Source of the DNA: Psychrobacter sp. APC 3281
Lineage (GTDB): Bacteria; Pseudomonadota; Gammaproteobacteria; Pseudomonadales; Moraxellaceae
Direction: 5' to 3'
DNA length: 47,022 nucleotides
Assembly (NCBI RefSeq): GCF_030407815.1
Contig: NZ_JASDCS010000015.1
Location: 1-47,022 of the forward strand
Shown: piece after piece, positions 1 to 8,973 of the stretch
Position numbering within the stretch: the stretch's first letter is position 1
Layout of the letters: every line of letters begins with the position of its first letter
Notes under the pieces: generated by a model
Database searches by the model: none
What the model was told of the DNA's origin: nothing
Seen by the model: only the letters and a program-made list of their open reading frames with translations
Translations under genes and position numbers: made by a program

Positions 1-55
1 GCTGCGTAACTAAAATCTCCCAAGTTTAATTCTACGGGATTGACGGCAGGGGTCA
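1..55. mobile_element. Terminus of an insertion sequence (left contig edge)
   Basis: The first 55 bases are the exact reverse complement of the last 55 bases of the window (46968-47022), and the two flanks differ from the very next base. The outward end reads TGACCCCTGCCGTC. Seen here it is a 55-bp inverted identity. The inference is that the contig starts inside one copy of a multi-copy IS whose end lies at position 55. No transposase is visible, so the IS family cannot be named. Confidence 0.75.
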
Positions 56-56
56 A

Positions 57-701
57 TTTAGCCTTAATACTTTAGATGCTGCTCGTCATTTCTATCATGG
101 TAAGCCGCAAGGTACATGGTCACCAAGTAAGCTATTTGTTGATCGGGATATCTTATTGCTAGGCACAGGACCAGGTGTTGCTAAGCATCGTACTGCACTA
201 GAGCGTTATATTCGTAAGGAAAAACCCTTAGTGCTAGCGTTGAATACTCAGAGTGAGATCGATGCTGCACTTATTGATTTACGTGTGGCTTGCCATCCAG
301 TACGTTTGTTAGCAGATTGTGAGGCTCATACTAAATTACCTCAACCGTTAATCACACCCTATTCAATGTTACCGGAAGATGTACAGCAAGCATTAGCAAA
401 TAAAGAGGTTCTAGACTTTGGTTTGAACGTGCAGACTGATACTTTTGAGTTCAATGAAACTTACTGTATTACGCCCACATCCTTGGTAATGGCTTATGCC
501 TTCGCAATAGCTACGAGTGGTAAAGCTAAGAGATTACTATTAGCTGGTTTTGATGGCTATGAAGGTGAAGACCCACGCAATTTTGAGATGAATAAAGTCG
601 TAAAGACATACACCAATAACGGTAATACAATTCCACTGATTGCAATTTTACCTTCTCGTTATGATGTGAATATTCAAAGCGTTTACGGAGTAGTCAAATG
701 A
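57..701 (+). CDS. 3' fragment of an aldolase-family (HMGL-like) capsule-locus protein, interrupted by an IS at its 5' side
   Basis: The reading frame is open from the IS junction to a stop at 701 (about 214 residues). A TTG at 156 would give a 181-residue product, but the conserved-looking sequence begins upstream of it (ARHFYHGKPQGTWSP), so this is a truncated gene and not a short one. The remaining part has a Rossmann-like start (ILLLGTGPGV) and a later RLLLAGFDGYEG segment. I associate this with the C-terminal half of roughly 500-residue proteins in Acinetobacter-type K loci that carry an HMGL-like aldolase domain at the N-terminus; that domain is not in the window. It overlaps the next gene by 4 bp, so it is operonic with the cytidylyltransferase and HAD phosphatase. 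I infer a role in making a 2-keto-3-deoxy sugar acid; the exact reaction is unknown. Confidence 0.6.
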   Translation, partial: FSLNTLDAARHFYHGKPQGTWSPSKLFVDRDILLLGTGPGVAKHRTALERYIRKEKPLVLALNTQSEIDAALIDLRVACHPVRLLADCEAHTKLPQPLITPYSMLPEDVQQALANKEVLDFGLNVQTDTFEFNETYCITPTSLVMAYAFAIATSGKAKRLLLAGFDGYEGEDPRNFEMNKVVKTYTNNGNTIPLIAILPSRYDVNIQSVYGVVK

Positions 702-1390
702 CAGGAAAGATAACAGCTTTTCTGCCATGTAGAGCTGGCAGTGAGCGAGTACCACATAAAAATATTAAGCCCTTTTGTAATTATAATTTTGGTCTGATTG
801 AAATCAAGCTAAAACAGCTTGATAAGGTAGAAGGAATTGATGAGATTGTACTTTCGACTAATGATCTTGATATTTTAGAGTATGCTAACACGCTTAAAAT
901 AGAAAAACTAAGAGTTCATAAAAGGAATGAACAATTATCATCGAGTCAGACCAGTACAGATCAGTTAGTGAAGCATGCGTTACATTTGATCCCACAAGGT
1001 AATATTTTATGGACACATGTTACCTCTCCTTTTGTTACGAATAAGCACTATGATGAAATTATCAGCTGCTATAGGAATAAAAAAAGAGATGGCTATGATT
1101 CTTTAATGACAGTAACTGAAATTTATAGTTTTTTATGGCAAGATGGAAAATCACTAAACTATGACAGAAGTTTAGAGAAATGGCCAAGAACTCAAACAAT
1201 TAGACCCGTCAACGAAGTAAATAGTGCTGTTTTTCTGGCGTCTAGTGAAGTATATATAAAAAATGATGATCGAATTGGCAGTAATCCATATTTATACAAA
1301 TTAAATAAAATCATTAGTCATGATATAGATTGGCCAGAAGACTTTGTTATTGCTGAATGTATGGTGGAAAAAGGGGTAGTTAGCTTGTGA
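698..1390 (+). CDS. Acylneuraminate cytidylyltransferase-family protein (CMP-sugar acid synthetase)
   Basis: A 230-residue protein of the NeuA/KdsB/PseF nucleotidyltransferase fold. The N-terminal nucleotide-binding motif is visible (PCRAGSERVPHKNIKPF, residues 10-26), close in form to the PARGGSKRIP motif of the PseF protein further down this window. The family transfers CMP from CTP to a nonulosonic or 3-deoxy sugar acid in the cytoplasm, before glycosyl transfer. It overlaps the genes on both sides by 4 bp (ATGA and GTGA). It is clearly divergent from the PseF at 5627-6313, so the locus carries two activating enzymes. The substrate of this one is not known; it may be the acid made by the adjacent aldolase and HAD pair. 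Confidence 0.75.
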   Translation: MTGKITAFLPCRAGSERVPHKNIKPFCNYNFGLIEIKLKQLDKVEGIDEIVLSTNDLDILEYANTLKIEKLRVHKRNEQLSSSQTSTDQLVKHALHLIPQGNILWTHVTSPFVTNKHYDEIISCYRNKKRDGYDSLMTVTEIYSFLWQDGKSLNYDRSLEKWPRTQTIRPVNEVNSAVFLASSEVYIKNDDRIGSNPYLYKLNKIISHDIDWPEDFVIAECMVEKGVVSL

Positions 1391-2052
1391 AAAAATGCTT
1401 ATTAGACTATCAGACTTTTGTTTTCGACTGTGATGGAGTAATACTAAACTCCAATAAAATTAAAACTAAAGCTTTTTATCAAGCAGCTTTAGCTTATGGT
1501 GATCTAGCGGCACAAGCATTGGTCAAATACCATGTAGCAAATGGTGGTATATCACGCTATAAGAAATTTGAGTATTTTTTAAATGAAATAGTTCCTGGCA
1601 CAGCCAATGGTGTGTCTGGGCCAAGCTTAGAGAAATTATTAGAAGGTTACGCCAAAATAATATTAGATGGACTATTATCCTGTGAAGTGGCAGAAGGACT
1701 TGAAAAGTTACGTAGCAAAACATCTAACGCTAAATGGCTGATAGTTTCTGGTGGTGACCAAGCTGAACTGCGTCATGTTTTTAATGAGAGAGGGTTAGAC
1801 AAGTATTTTGATGGAGGAATATTCGGCAGTCCTGATAATAAAAGTCAAATACTTGAGCGTGAAATAAATAATGGTAATATTCAGCAGTCGGCCTTATTCT
1901 TAGGTGATAGCAAATATGACTATCAGGCGGCAAATATTGCTGGACTTGACTTTATTTTCTTAAGCGACTGGACGGAAGTTAAAGATTATAGAGACTGGTG
2001 CAAGATTTTTGATATAACAAGTTTGGCAAGTCTTAATAAATTAAGTAGTTAG
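1387..2052 (+). CDS. HAD-family hydrolase (probable sugar-acid phosphate phosphatase)
   Basis: A 221-residue HAD-superfamily protein starting at GTG, overlapping the previous stop by 4 bp. Motif I is FDCDG with the nucleophile and acid aspartates at residues 14 and 16. Motif II is the serine in LIVSGG. Motif IV is LGDSKYDYQAA near the C-terminus. A cap domain fits between motifs I and II. Placed directly after an aldolase fragment and a cytidylyltransferase, it probably removes phosphate from a newly condensed keto-acid phosphate before CMP activation, as KdsC or Kdn-9-phosphatase do. That role is inferred from order, not from the sequence alone. A 175-bp AT-rich gap follows with no clear terminator. 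Confidence 0.75.
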   Translation: MKKCLLDYQTFVFDCDGVILNSNKIKTKAFYQAALAYGDLAAQALVKYHVANGGISRYKKFEYFLNEIVPGTANGVSGPSLEKLLEGYAKIILDGLLSCEVAEGLEKLRSKTSNAKWLIVSGGDQAELRHVFNERGLDKYFDGGIFGSPDNKSQILEREINNGNIQQSALFLGDSKYDYQAANIAGLDFIFLSDWTEVKDYRDWCKIFDITSLASLNKLSS

Positions 2053-2227
2053 ATATGTATTTTATATGGTGTATTAGATATCTAGTGACCCTTAGTTCTC
2101 AAGTCAAAGCTATCTGATAAATTAGTGCTGTGAATGTTTTTTCGAGAATAAACTGTTATCTAGAATTCTTAATACTTATGTATAAAATATTTGTTGCTGC
2201 TTATCATGACTTCTAGGATATAAATAT

Positions 2228-3454
2228 ATGAAAAAGTACTTGGTTTTTATAGAAAATTCAGAAGGAGAGCTCGACTGGATTTCTCCTTTCATCAAATATG
2301 AATCCAAAAAAGGGGCAGAATTTTATTTTTATTTAGACAGACTGGGTAGGGATTATGAAGAAAAATCTTGTATCTTAGAAAAATATGGTTTTGATAGTAG
2401 TAACCTTATTAATGGTGATGAAATTTTTGACCCATTCGATATTTTTATTTATAAAGTTGTAAATAAGCTTAGCTATATTTATTCTGGTAGAAGTAAGCTT
2501 AGCCGTATTTTTCCTACTGATAAAAAACGTAATGATTTTTTTCACTTTCTTTTAAGACCATATTTTTTTTTGAAGAATCCTAATCAATCTAATGAAAAAG
2601 AAGTGTTTGATGTTATATTTAGAGATTACAACATAAAATCTTCATTGGCGTTATCCTATTATCTAAATATTAATAAAAAAGCCAACGTTATTGTTTATCC
2701 TCATGCTGTAGGGATACAACCCAAAAATGAAAATAGAGTACCACCTTTCAAAATTAAATGTGATCTTTGGTTGGAAAACACTAAACGCTCTCTTTATGCC
2801 AAGGAGGTGTATGAAAAAGAACTCTTTGTTTCAGGTCCTCCGGCGCTATCAGATGCAATAGACAACCCTTTGTTCGATAGTGAATCTAAAAATGTTCTTA
2901 TATTAACTAGGAACTGGATGGAGCAATACGGATACAATTTTGAGGATGCTTTGGTATTATTTGATAAGTTATTAGAAAACCTATCACATCTCGGGTTTAA
3001 AGCCCTCATAAAACATCATCCAAGAGATGAGAGCTTGGAAAGATGGCGAGACATACAGAGTAAATATGATCATATAGAAGAGTTTAAGGGCAGTCTTTCA
3101 GATTTTGATACATCCTTGCGAGTTTGTCTAACGCTTTTTAGCACTGCAGGAATATATGTATTAGCGAAGGGTGTACCTGTAATAGACTTTTCTCCTTATA
3201 AGAAATTATCTGAATTTAATGTGACTTTGCCGTTTCACTTTGCGAGTAAAGACACGGAAGTTGTTACCCACGAACTGCCTTCTTTAGGTATTTATAAACA
3301 AGAACAAAACCTAGAAGAGATTGTTAATATTGTCTCTGATGGCTTGAAGCTAGCTCATATGTCCGCCTCCCAACAAAAAATATTATATAGTAACTTCCCT
3401 TCTCGTGCTAATGAGGTTATTAGTAGCAAGCTTAAAGAGATTCACAATCATTAA
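2228..3454 (+). CDS. Putative GT-B-like glycosyltransferase of the polysaccharide locus
   Basis: A 408-residue soluble-looking protein with an AGGA ribosome-binding site 8 bp before ATG. I do not recognise a named family with confidence. The C-terminal half looks like the nucleotide-sugar-binding half of a GT-B or Capsule_synth-like fold: an ALIKHHPRDESLE stretch near residues 258-270 and an LTLFSTAGIYVLAKGVPVIDF stretch in which a Ser/Thr-rich loop precedes a hydrophobic helix and a GVPVI strand. The codon composition is very AT-rich with long T and A runs. Its position immediately before pseB suggests a role in assembling the repeat unit. Alternatives are a polysialyltransferase-like or CDP-glycerol transferase-like enzyme. 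Confidence 0.5.
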   Translation: MKKYLVFIENSEGELDWISPFIKYESKKGAEFYFYLDRLGRDYEEKSCILEKYGFDSSNLINGDEIFDPFDIFIYKVVNKLSYIYSGRSKLSRIFPTDKKRNDFFHFLLRPYFFLKNPNQSNEKEVFDVIFRDYNIKSSLALSYYLNINKKANVIVYPHAVGIQPKNENRVPPFKIKCDLWLENTKRSLYAKEVYEKELFVSGPPALSDAIDNPLFDSESKNVLILTRNWMEQYGYNFEDALVLFDKLLENLSHLGFKALIKHHPRDESLERWRDIQSKYDHIEEFKGSLSDFDTSLRVCLTLFSTAGIYVLAKGVPVIDFSPYKKLSEFNVTLPFHFASKDTEVVTHELPSLGIYKQEQNLEEIVNIVSDGLKLAHMSASQQKILYSNFPSRANEVISSKLKEIHNH

Positions 3455-3473
3455 TCTATAAGGTTTTTTAATT

Positions 3474-4472
3474 ATGCTAGAAAATAAAATCATTCTTATT
3501 ACCGGTGGTACTGGCTCTTTTGGTAATACTTTTGTTCCAATGACACTTGCCAAATATAATCCAAAAAAAATCATTATTTTTTCACGTGATGAGATGAAAC
3601 AATGGGAGATGGCAAAGAAGTTTGTAGGCGACGATCGTGTACGTTTTTTTATCGGTGATGTTCGTGATAAAGAACGTTTATATCGTGCATTAGATGGTGT
3701 GGATTATGTCGTACATGCTGCTGCTACCAAGATCGTACCGACTGCAGAATATAACCCCTTTGAGTGTATAAAAACCAATATCAACGGTGCTATGAACCTA
3801 ATTGATGCTTGTATTGATAAAGGCGTAAAGGGTGTAGTTGCACTATCTACCGATAAAGCCAGTAGTCCAATCAACTTATATGGTGCTACTAAACTTGCAT
3901 CTGATAAACTTTTTGTCGCAGCTAACTCTTATTCTGGTGAGCATGGTTCTACATTTTCAGTAGTACGCTATGGCAATGTTATGGGCTCTCGTGGTTCAGT
4001 CATTCCATTTTTTATGTCCATAAAAGACAGTGGCGTATTACCTATTACTGATGATCGAATGACTCGCTTTATGATCTCACTAGAAGACGGTGTCGATTTA
4101 GTTTGGCATGCATTCGAGGATATGGTTGGCGGTGAAATCTATGTCAAAAAGATCCCATCAATGAAAATGACTGATTTAGCTCGCGTAGTTGCTCCAGATG
4201 CCAAACAGGAAGTCATAGGCATCCGTCCAGGCGAAAAGTTACATGAGCAGATGATTAGTGCTGAAGATGCCTACTACACTTATGAGTATCCAGAGCACTT
4301 TAAGATCCTACCTACTATTAATAAGTGGGCAACCGATCCAGCACGTATCAAAGATGGCAAGCGAGTGCCTGAGGATTTTGTGTATTCAAGCGATAACAAT
4401 CCAGAATGGATGAGTGATGCTGATCTGCAAGAGTGGATTGACATAAACCGCGAAAAAATCGGGAGTATTTAG
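3474..4472 (+). CDS. pseB: UDP-N-acetylglucosamine 4,6-dehydratase (inverting), pseudaminic acid step 1
   Basis: A 332-residue SDR-superfamily enzyme that converts UDP-GlcNAc to the 4-keto-6-deoxy L-arabino sugar with inversion at C5. The NAD(P)-binding motif TGGTGSFG is at residues 10-17. The catalytic set matches the family: STDK (Asp127, Lys128) and YGATK (Tyr136, Lys140), about five residues earlier than in H. pylori FlaA1/PseB. The length is typical. An AAGG ribosome-binding site lies 9 bp before ATG. It begins the six-gene pse run and its stop abuts the pseC start. The product is an unstable intermediate normally handed straight to PseC. Confidence 0.95.
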   Translation: MLENKIILITGGTGSFGNTFVPMTLAKYNPKKIIIFSRDEMKQWEMAKKFVGDDRVRFFIGDVRDKERLYRALDGVDYVVHAAATKIVPTAEYNPFECIKTNINGAMNLIDACIDKGVKGVVALSTDKASSPINLYGATKLASDKLFVAANSYSGEHGSTFSVVRYGNVMGSRGSVIPFFMSIKDSGVLPITDDRMTRFMISLEDGVDLVWHAFEDMVGGEIYVKKIPSMKMTDLARVVAPDAKQEVIGIRPGEKLHEQMISAEDAYYTYEYPEHFKILPTINKWATDPARIKDGKRVPEDFVYSSDNNPEWMSDADLQEWIDINREKIGSI

Positions 4473-5630
4473 GTGATTCCTTACGGTCGTCAAGATATAA
4501 ACCAACAAGATATCGATGCTGTCATTAATGTCTTAAAATCAGAATTTTTGACTCAAGGACCTCAAGTTCCTGCATTCGAGCAAGCGGTAATGAGTATCTG
4601 TGGCGCTCATTACGCAGTGGCGGTCAATAGTGCAACCTCTGCCCTACATATCGCTTGTCTTGCACTGGGCTTAGGAGAAGGTGATTGGCTCTGGACGACG
4701 CCTAATACCTTTGTCGCTTCAGCAAACTGTGGATTGTATTGTGGGGCGAAAGTCGATTTCGTCGATATCGATTCTCAGACTTATAATATGTGTGCAAAAG
4801 AGCTTGAAGAAAAGCTGATACGCGCTGAAAAGTCTGGCAAGCTCCCCAAAATAGTAGTGCCTGTACATTTCAGTGGTCAGCCTTGTGATATGGAAGCGAT
4901 CCATAATTTATCTAAGAAGTACGGTTTCAAAATTATCGAAGATGCCTCTCATGCTATTGGCGGTAGATATAAAGGCGAATCTATTGGGAGTTGTCGCTAT
5001 AGTGACATTACCGTATTTAGCTTTCATCCGGTCAAGATAGTGACGACCGCTGAAGGCGGAATGGCAATGACCAATAGCTCGGAGCTAGCCATAAAGCTAG
5101 AGCTATTACGTAGTCATGGTATCACTCGTGACGCTAGTTTGATGACTAAAACCGCTGATGGTCCTTGGTACTATGAACAGATTGATTTAGGTCTGAATTA
5201 TAGAATGACGGACTTACAAGCAGCATTAGGCGTGTCTCAGATGCAACGATTAGATAGCTTTGTTACCAAGCGTCATGAGTTAGCACAGCGCTATAATGAA
5301 TTGTTAAGAGATTTACCAATTACTTTACCTTGGCAGCATAATGATAGCTATTCAGGTCTACATTTATATGTGATTCGCTTGCAATTGGATAAGATCGATA
5401 AAACCCACCTTGAGGTTTTTGAAGGAATGCGCGCTGCAGGTATTTTGGTTAACTTGCACTATATTCCTGTTCATATGCAGCCTTATTATCAAGACTTGGG
5501 CTTTGAAGTTGGTCAGTTTCCTCAAGCAGAACAGTATTATAAAGAAGCCATTAGTATTCCGATGTTTCCTGCTATGACTGAAGAGCAGCAAAATGAGGTC
5601 GTTACTAAGTTAAAAGAGCTATTGATATGA
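4473..5630 (+). CDS. pseC: UDP-4-amino-4,6-dideoxy-N-acetyl-beta-L-altrosamine transaminase
   Basis: A 385-residue DegT/DnrJ/EryC1/StrS aminotransferase. It aminates the PseB product at C4 using PLP and probably glutamate. The PLP-binding lysine is Lys188 in SFHPVKIVTTAEGG, and the ring-nitrogen aspartate is Asp157 in EDASHAIGG. Translation starts at GTG directly after the pseB stop; a GGGAG site about 7 bp upstream, inside the end of pseB, supports that start. The stop overlaps pseF by 4 bp, so the two are translationally coupled. Length and motifs match PseC of Campylobacter and Helicobacter. Confidence 0.95.
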   Translation: MIPYGRQDINQQDIDAVINVLKSEFLTQGPQVPAFEQAVMSICGAHYAVAVNSATSALHIACLALGLGEGDWLWTTPNTFVASANCGLYCGAKVDFVDIDSQTYNMCAKELEEKLIRAEKSGKLPKIVVPVHFSGQPCDMEAIHNLSKKYGFKIIEDASHAIGGRYKGESIGSCRYSDITVFSFHPVKIVTTAEGGMAMTNSSELAIKLELLRSHGITRDASLMTKTADGPWYYEQIDLGLNYRMTDLQAALGVSQMQRLDSFVTKRHELAQRYNELLRDLPITLPWQHNDSYSGLHLYVIRLQLDKIDKTHLEVFEGMRAAGILVNLHYIPVHMQPYYQDLGFEVGQFPQAEQYYKEAISIPMFPAMTEEQQNEVVTKLKELLI

Positions 5631-6313
5631 AAATTGCTGTCATTCCAGCGCGTGGTGGTAGTAAGCGTATACCTCGAAAGAATATCAAAGAGTTTTGCGG
5701 TAAGCCGATGATTGCATATTCTATTGAGGCTGCGCTGCAGTCTGGTTGCTTTGATAAAGTCATCGTTTCGACAGATGATACAGAGATTGCTGAAGTGGCT
5801 AGACGCTATGGAGCGGAAGTGCCATTCATCAGACCAGCTGAATTATCTAATGACTATACTGGTACGATTCCTGTCGTACGTCATGCAGTTGAATGGTGTA
5901 TGCAGCAAGGCGTTGATCCACAGCTGGTATGCTGTTTATATGCTACTGCTCCTTTTGTGACGCCTAAATATCTACAGCAAGGTCTTCAGCAAATTATCGA
6001 ACAAGATGCTGATTATGCTTTTACGGTCACTAGCTATGCTTTTCCTATTCAAAGAGCGATAAAAATCTCTTCTCAATTAGGAATTGAGATGTTTGATTCA
6101 AATAATTTTAATACTCGCTCACAAGATTTGGAAGAAGCTTGGCATGACGCAGGTCAGTTTTACTGGGGTAAAGCAGAGGCATGGTTATCTGAAAAAATAA
6201 TCTTCGGACCTGATTCTACCCCAGTTATTTTACCCAGACATCGAGTACAAGATATAGATACCTTTGAGGATTGGGATAGGGCTGAATGGTTATTTAAGGC
6301 TATGCAAGTATGA
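5627..6313 (+). CDS. pseF: Pseudaminic acid cytidylyltransferase
   Basis: A 228-residue CTP-dependent transferase that makes CMP-pseudaminic acid, the last step of the pathway. The N-terminal motif PARGGSKRIPRKNIKEF (residues 7-23) is the CMP-sugar synthetase signature, and the C-terminal part carries the PRHRVQDIDTFEDW stretch usual in PseF. It overlaps pseC and pseG by 4 bp each. It is shorter and closer to the PseF consensus than the other cytidylyltransferase at 698-1390, so this copy is the one assigned to pseudaminic acid. Confidence 0.93.
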   Translation: MKIAVIPARGGSKRIPRKNIKEFCGKPMIAYSIEAALQSGCFDKVIVSTDDTEIAEVARRYGAEVPFIRPAELSNDYTGTIPVVRHAVEWCMQQGVDPQLVCCLYATAPFVTPKYLQQGLQQIIEQDADYAFTVTSYAFPIQRAIKISSQLGIEMFDSNNFNTRSQDLEEAWHDAGQFYWGKAEAWLSEKIIFGPDSTPVILPRHRVQDIDTFEDWDRAEWLFKAMQV

Positions 6314-7410
6314 AAGCAGTCTTTCGCTGTGACGCGTCAATACAGATAGGTACTGGACATGTCATGCGTTGTCTCACCTTAGCTGATGCCTTGAGATCAG
6401 AAGGTGTAGAGAGTCATTTTATCTGTCGTGAGCATGCAGGGCATTTGCTTGAGGTTATTGCGCAGCGGGGTTATCAGTCGTACGGATTACCTTATATAGA
6501 CCAAGCACAAGGATCAGATGAAGATGTTCTGGAGCATGCCAGTTGGTTGGGTGCTACTCAAAAAGAGGATGCTAAGCACTGCGGCAAGATACTGCAAACA
6601 TTACAGCCTGATTGGTTAATCGTTGATCACTATGCTCTAGATATATTTTGGGAAAGCGCTATGCGCTCATACTGTCAGAAAATTATGGTGATCGATGACT
6701 TAGCAGATCGCTCTCATGATTGTGATATTTTACTTGATCAGACATTTGGTCGGGATGTAAAAAATTATTTGGAGTGGGTTCCAGAGCATTGTCAGGTATT
6801 GTGTGGCTCTAAGTATGCACTATTACGACCAGAGTTTGCACAGTGGCGCGAGTATAGTCTTGATCGTCGCAAAACTGGTTGCTTAGACCATCTGCTTATC
6901 AATTTAGGCGGAGTCGATAAAGATAATGTGACGACAGAAATACTTAAAGGACTGCAAGAAAGCGCTTTGCCTGAACACTGCAAAATAACAGTAATTATGG
7001 GCTCAACAGCGCCTTGGATAAAAAGTGTCAAAGATCAAGCAAGCCTAATGCGATGGCAAACTGAGATTAAAACTGGCGTAAGCAATATAGCCGAGATAAT
7101 GTCAAATAGTGACTTAGCTATAGGTGCGGCTGGATCTACTTCGTGGGAACGCTGCTGTTTAGGACTACCAACGATTATGCTGGTTTTAGCTGAAAACCAA
7201 AAAACTATAGCGCATAACTTAGAGCAAGCAAACGCTGTTTTTTCGATTGAGGTAGATCTAAATTTGAAATCTGCCATACAGAAATCGATAGAGTATTTTG
7301 TTTCTCAAGAGCCTGCTTTAGTAAATATGAGCCATAGCGCTTCTGATATTCTTAACGGTTATGGCTCAACCTTAGTTGTAAAAAATATGGTGAATCAATA
7401 TGTCCAATAA
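6310..7410 (+). CDS. pseG: UDP-2,4-diacetamido-2,4,6-trideoxy-beta-L-altropyranose hydrolase
   Basis: A 366-residue GT-B-fold nucleotide-sugar hydrolase that removes UDP from the diacetamido sugar made by PseB, PseC and PseH. The N-terminal signature GTGHVMRCLTLADAL is present; His17 matches the catalytic histidine known in Campylobacter PseG. A later GAAGSTSWERCCLGLP segment is the nucleotide-binding half. It overlaps pseF by 4 bp and pseH by 11 bp. The length is slightly above that of shorter homologues but within the range for this group. Confidence 0.92.
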   Translation: MKAVFRCDASIQIGTGHVMRCLTLADALRSEGVESHFICREHAGHLLEVIAQRGYQSYGLPYIDQAQGSDEDVLEHASWLGATQKEDAKHCGKILQTLQPDWLIVDHYALDIFWESAMRSYCQKIMVIDDLADRSHDCDILLDQTFGRDVKNYLEWVPEHCQVLCGSKYALLRPEFAQWREYSLDRRKTGCLDHLLINLGGVDKDNVTTEILKGLQESALPEHCKITVIMGSTAPWIKSVKDQASLMRWQTEIKTGVSNIAEIMSNSDLAIGAAGSTSWERCCLGLPTIMLVLAENQKTIAHNLEQANAVFSIEVDLNLKSAIQKSIEYFVSQEPALVNMSHSASDILNGYGSTLVVKNMVNQYVQ

Positions 7411-7924
7411 TTTGAATTGTCGTGTACGTAGCATGCTAGCATCTGATCTTGAGCAAGTTTTAGAATGGCGTAATCACTCTGAGATACGTCACTACATGTA
7501 TACTCAGCATAAAATTACTTTAGATGAGCATATCAATTGGTATAAGAAAGCTAGCAATAGCCCTGAGCGCTACTTACTCATTTTTGAAATTAATAATATA
7601 CCAACTGGCTTTATTAACATTAATAAAATTAAGAACAGTAATATTGCTGATTGGGGGTTTTACGTTGCACCAGACTCTGAGAAGGGTACAGGTAAAATGC
7701 TTGGCATTACAGTTTTAAACTACGCTTTTAAAGTCATAAAATTACACAAAATATGCGGTCAAGCATTATCCTACAATGTACCTTCAGCTAAGTTTCATAC
7801 CAGTCTTGGTTTTACTCAAGAAGGGCTATTAAGAGACCAACACTTTGATGGGCAATCATACAACGATGTCGCTCACTTTGGTTTGTTAGCAAATGAATGG
7901 AAAATAAGTGAGAATAAATTATGA
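7400..7924 (+). CDS. pseH: UDP-4-amino-4,6-dideoxy-N-acetyl-beta-L-altrosamine N-acetyltransferase
   Basis: A 174-residue GNAT acetyltransferase that acetylates N4 with acetyl-CoA. The protein opens with the RXMXXXDLEQVLEWRNHSEIRHYM pattern typical of PseH. The acetyl-CoA-binding segment lies around residues 92-101 (DSEKGTGKML), and HKICGQALSYN followed by FHTSLGFTQEG forms the C-terminal GNAT core. It begins inside the end of pseG and its stop overlaps the pseI start by 4 bp. The upstream overlap makes other starts unlikely. Confidence 0.9.
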   Translation: MSNNLNCRVRSMLASDLEQVLEWRNHSEIRHYMYTQHKITLDEHINWYKKASNSPERYLLIFEINNIPTGFININKIKNSNIADWGFYVAPDSEKGTGKMLGITVLNYAFKVIKLHKICGQALSYNVPSAKFHTSLGFTQEGLLRDQHFDGQSYNDVAHFGLLANEWKISENKL

Positions 7925-8973
7925 ACAATCATACTATATCGATAGCTGACAGAAAAATTGGCTTAGATTACCCTCCATATATTATTGCAGAGTTATCGGC
8001 AAACCATAATGGCTCTATGGGAACCGCACTAGAAATCATTAAGCAAGCTAAGCTTTGTGGTGCAGATGCGGTAAAGTTACAAACTTATAAAGCAGATACG
8101 ATTACTTTAGACAGTCAGAATGAAGAGTTTATGATTCGTGGTGGTCTATGGGATGGACAGTCGTTATATGAGCTATATGAAAAAGCGCATCTACCTTGGG
8201 ACTGGCATAAACCCCTATTTGATTATGCGCGCGAATTAGATATTACTATCTTTAGCTCACCGTTTGATAATACAGCGGTGGATCTATTAGAGGACTTAAA
8301 TGCTCCTGCTTACAAGATTGCTTCCTTCGAAGCGGTCGATTTACCCTTGATTAAATATGTGGCAAGCACGGGCAAGCCTATGATTATATCTACTGGTATG
8401 GCTGATGCTGAAGAGATTCAAGAAGCTATCGATGCTGCTAGATCCGGTGGCTGTAAAGAGTTGGCTATTTTGCATTGTGTGAGTGGTTATCCTGCGCCTA
8501 GCGAGGATTATAATCTACGTACAATTCCTAACATGATAGAGCGTTTTGGCTTAGTCACAGGCTTATCAGATCATACTTTGGATAATACGACCGCTATCGC
8601 CTCAGTAGTATTAGGTGCATCGATTATTGAAAAGCACTTTACGCTCGATCGCAATGCTGGTGGTCCTGATGATAGCTTCTCTTTAGAACCTACAGATTTA
8701 ACAGCTCTTTGCCGCGATAGTAAGACTGCTTGGGCAGCGCTTGGTCAAGTAGATTACGGGCGTAAAGCTAGTGAGCAGGGTAATGCGCAGTTTCGTCGTT
8801 CGCTATATTTTGTAAAAGACTTGAAAGCTGGGGATGTTATCACTGAAGATGCAGTACGCAGTGTGCGTCCTGGATTTGGATTGGCTCCGAAATTTTTGGA
8901 TGAGGTTGTTGGTAAAATAGCTAAAAAGGTTATCGTTAAAAACACCTCAGTTAGTCATGACTTATTTATGTAG
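7921..8973 (+). CDS. pseI: Pseudaminic acid synthase
   Basis: A 350-residue NeuB-family enzyme that condenses 6-deoxy-AltdiNAc with phosphoenolpyruvate to give pseudaminic acid. The N-terminal TIM barrel shows PYIIAELSANHNGSMGTA (residues 19-36), ADAVKLQTYKADT, STGMADAEEI, GLSDHT and IIEKHFTLDR, all NeuB/PseI landmarks. The last 60 or so residues form the SAF (antifreeze-like) domain, RRSLYFVKDLKAGDVITEDAVRSVRPGFGL. It is the last gene of the pse run; a 298-bp non-coding gap follows. Confidence 0.95.
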   Translation: MNNHTISIADRKIGLDYPPYIIAELSANHNGSMGTALEIIKQAKLCGADAVKLQTYKADTITLDSQNEEFMIRGGLWDGQSLYELYEKAHLPWDWHKPLFDYARELDITIFSSPFDNTAVDLLEDLNAPAYKIASFEAVDLPLIKYVASTGKPMIISTGMADAEEIQEAIDAARSGGCKELAILHCVSGYPAPSEDYNLRTIPNMIERFGLVTGLSDHTLDNTTAIASVVLGASIIEKHFTLDRNAGGPDDSFSLEPTDLTALCRDSKTAWAALGQVDYGRKASEQGNAQFRRSLYFVKDLKAGDVITEDAVRSVRPGFGLAPKFLDEVVGKIAKKVIVKNTSVSHDLFM

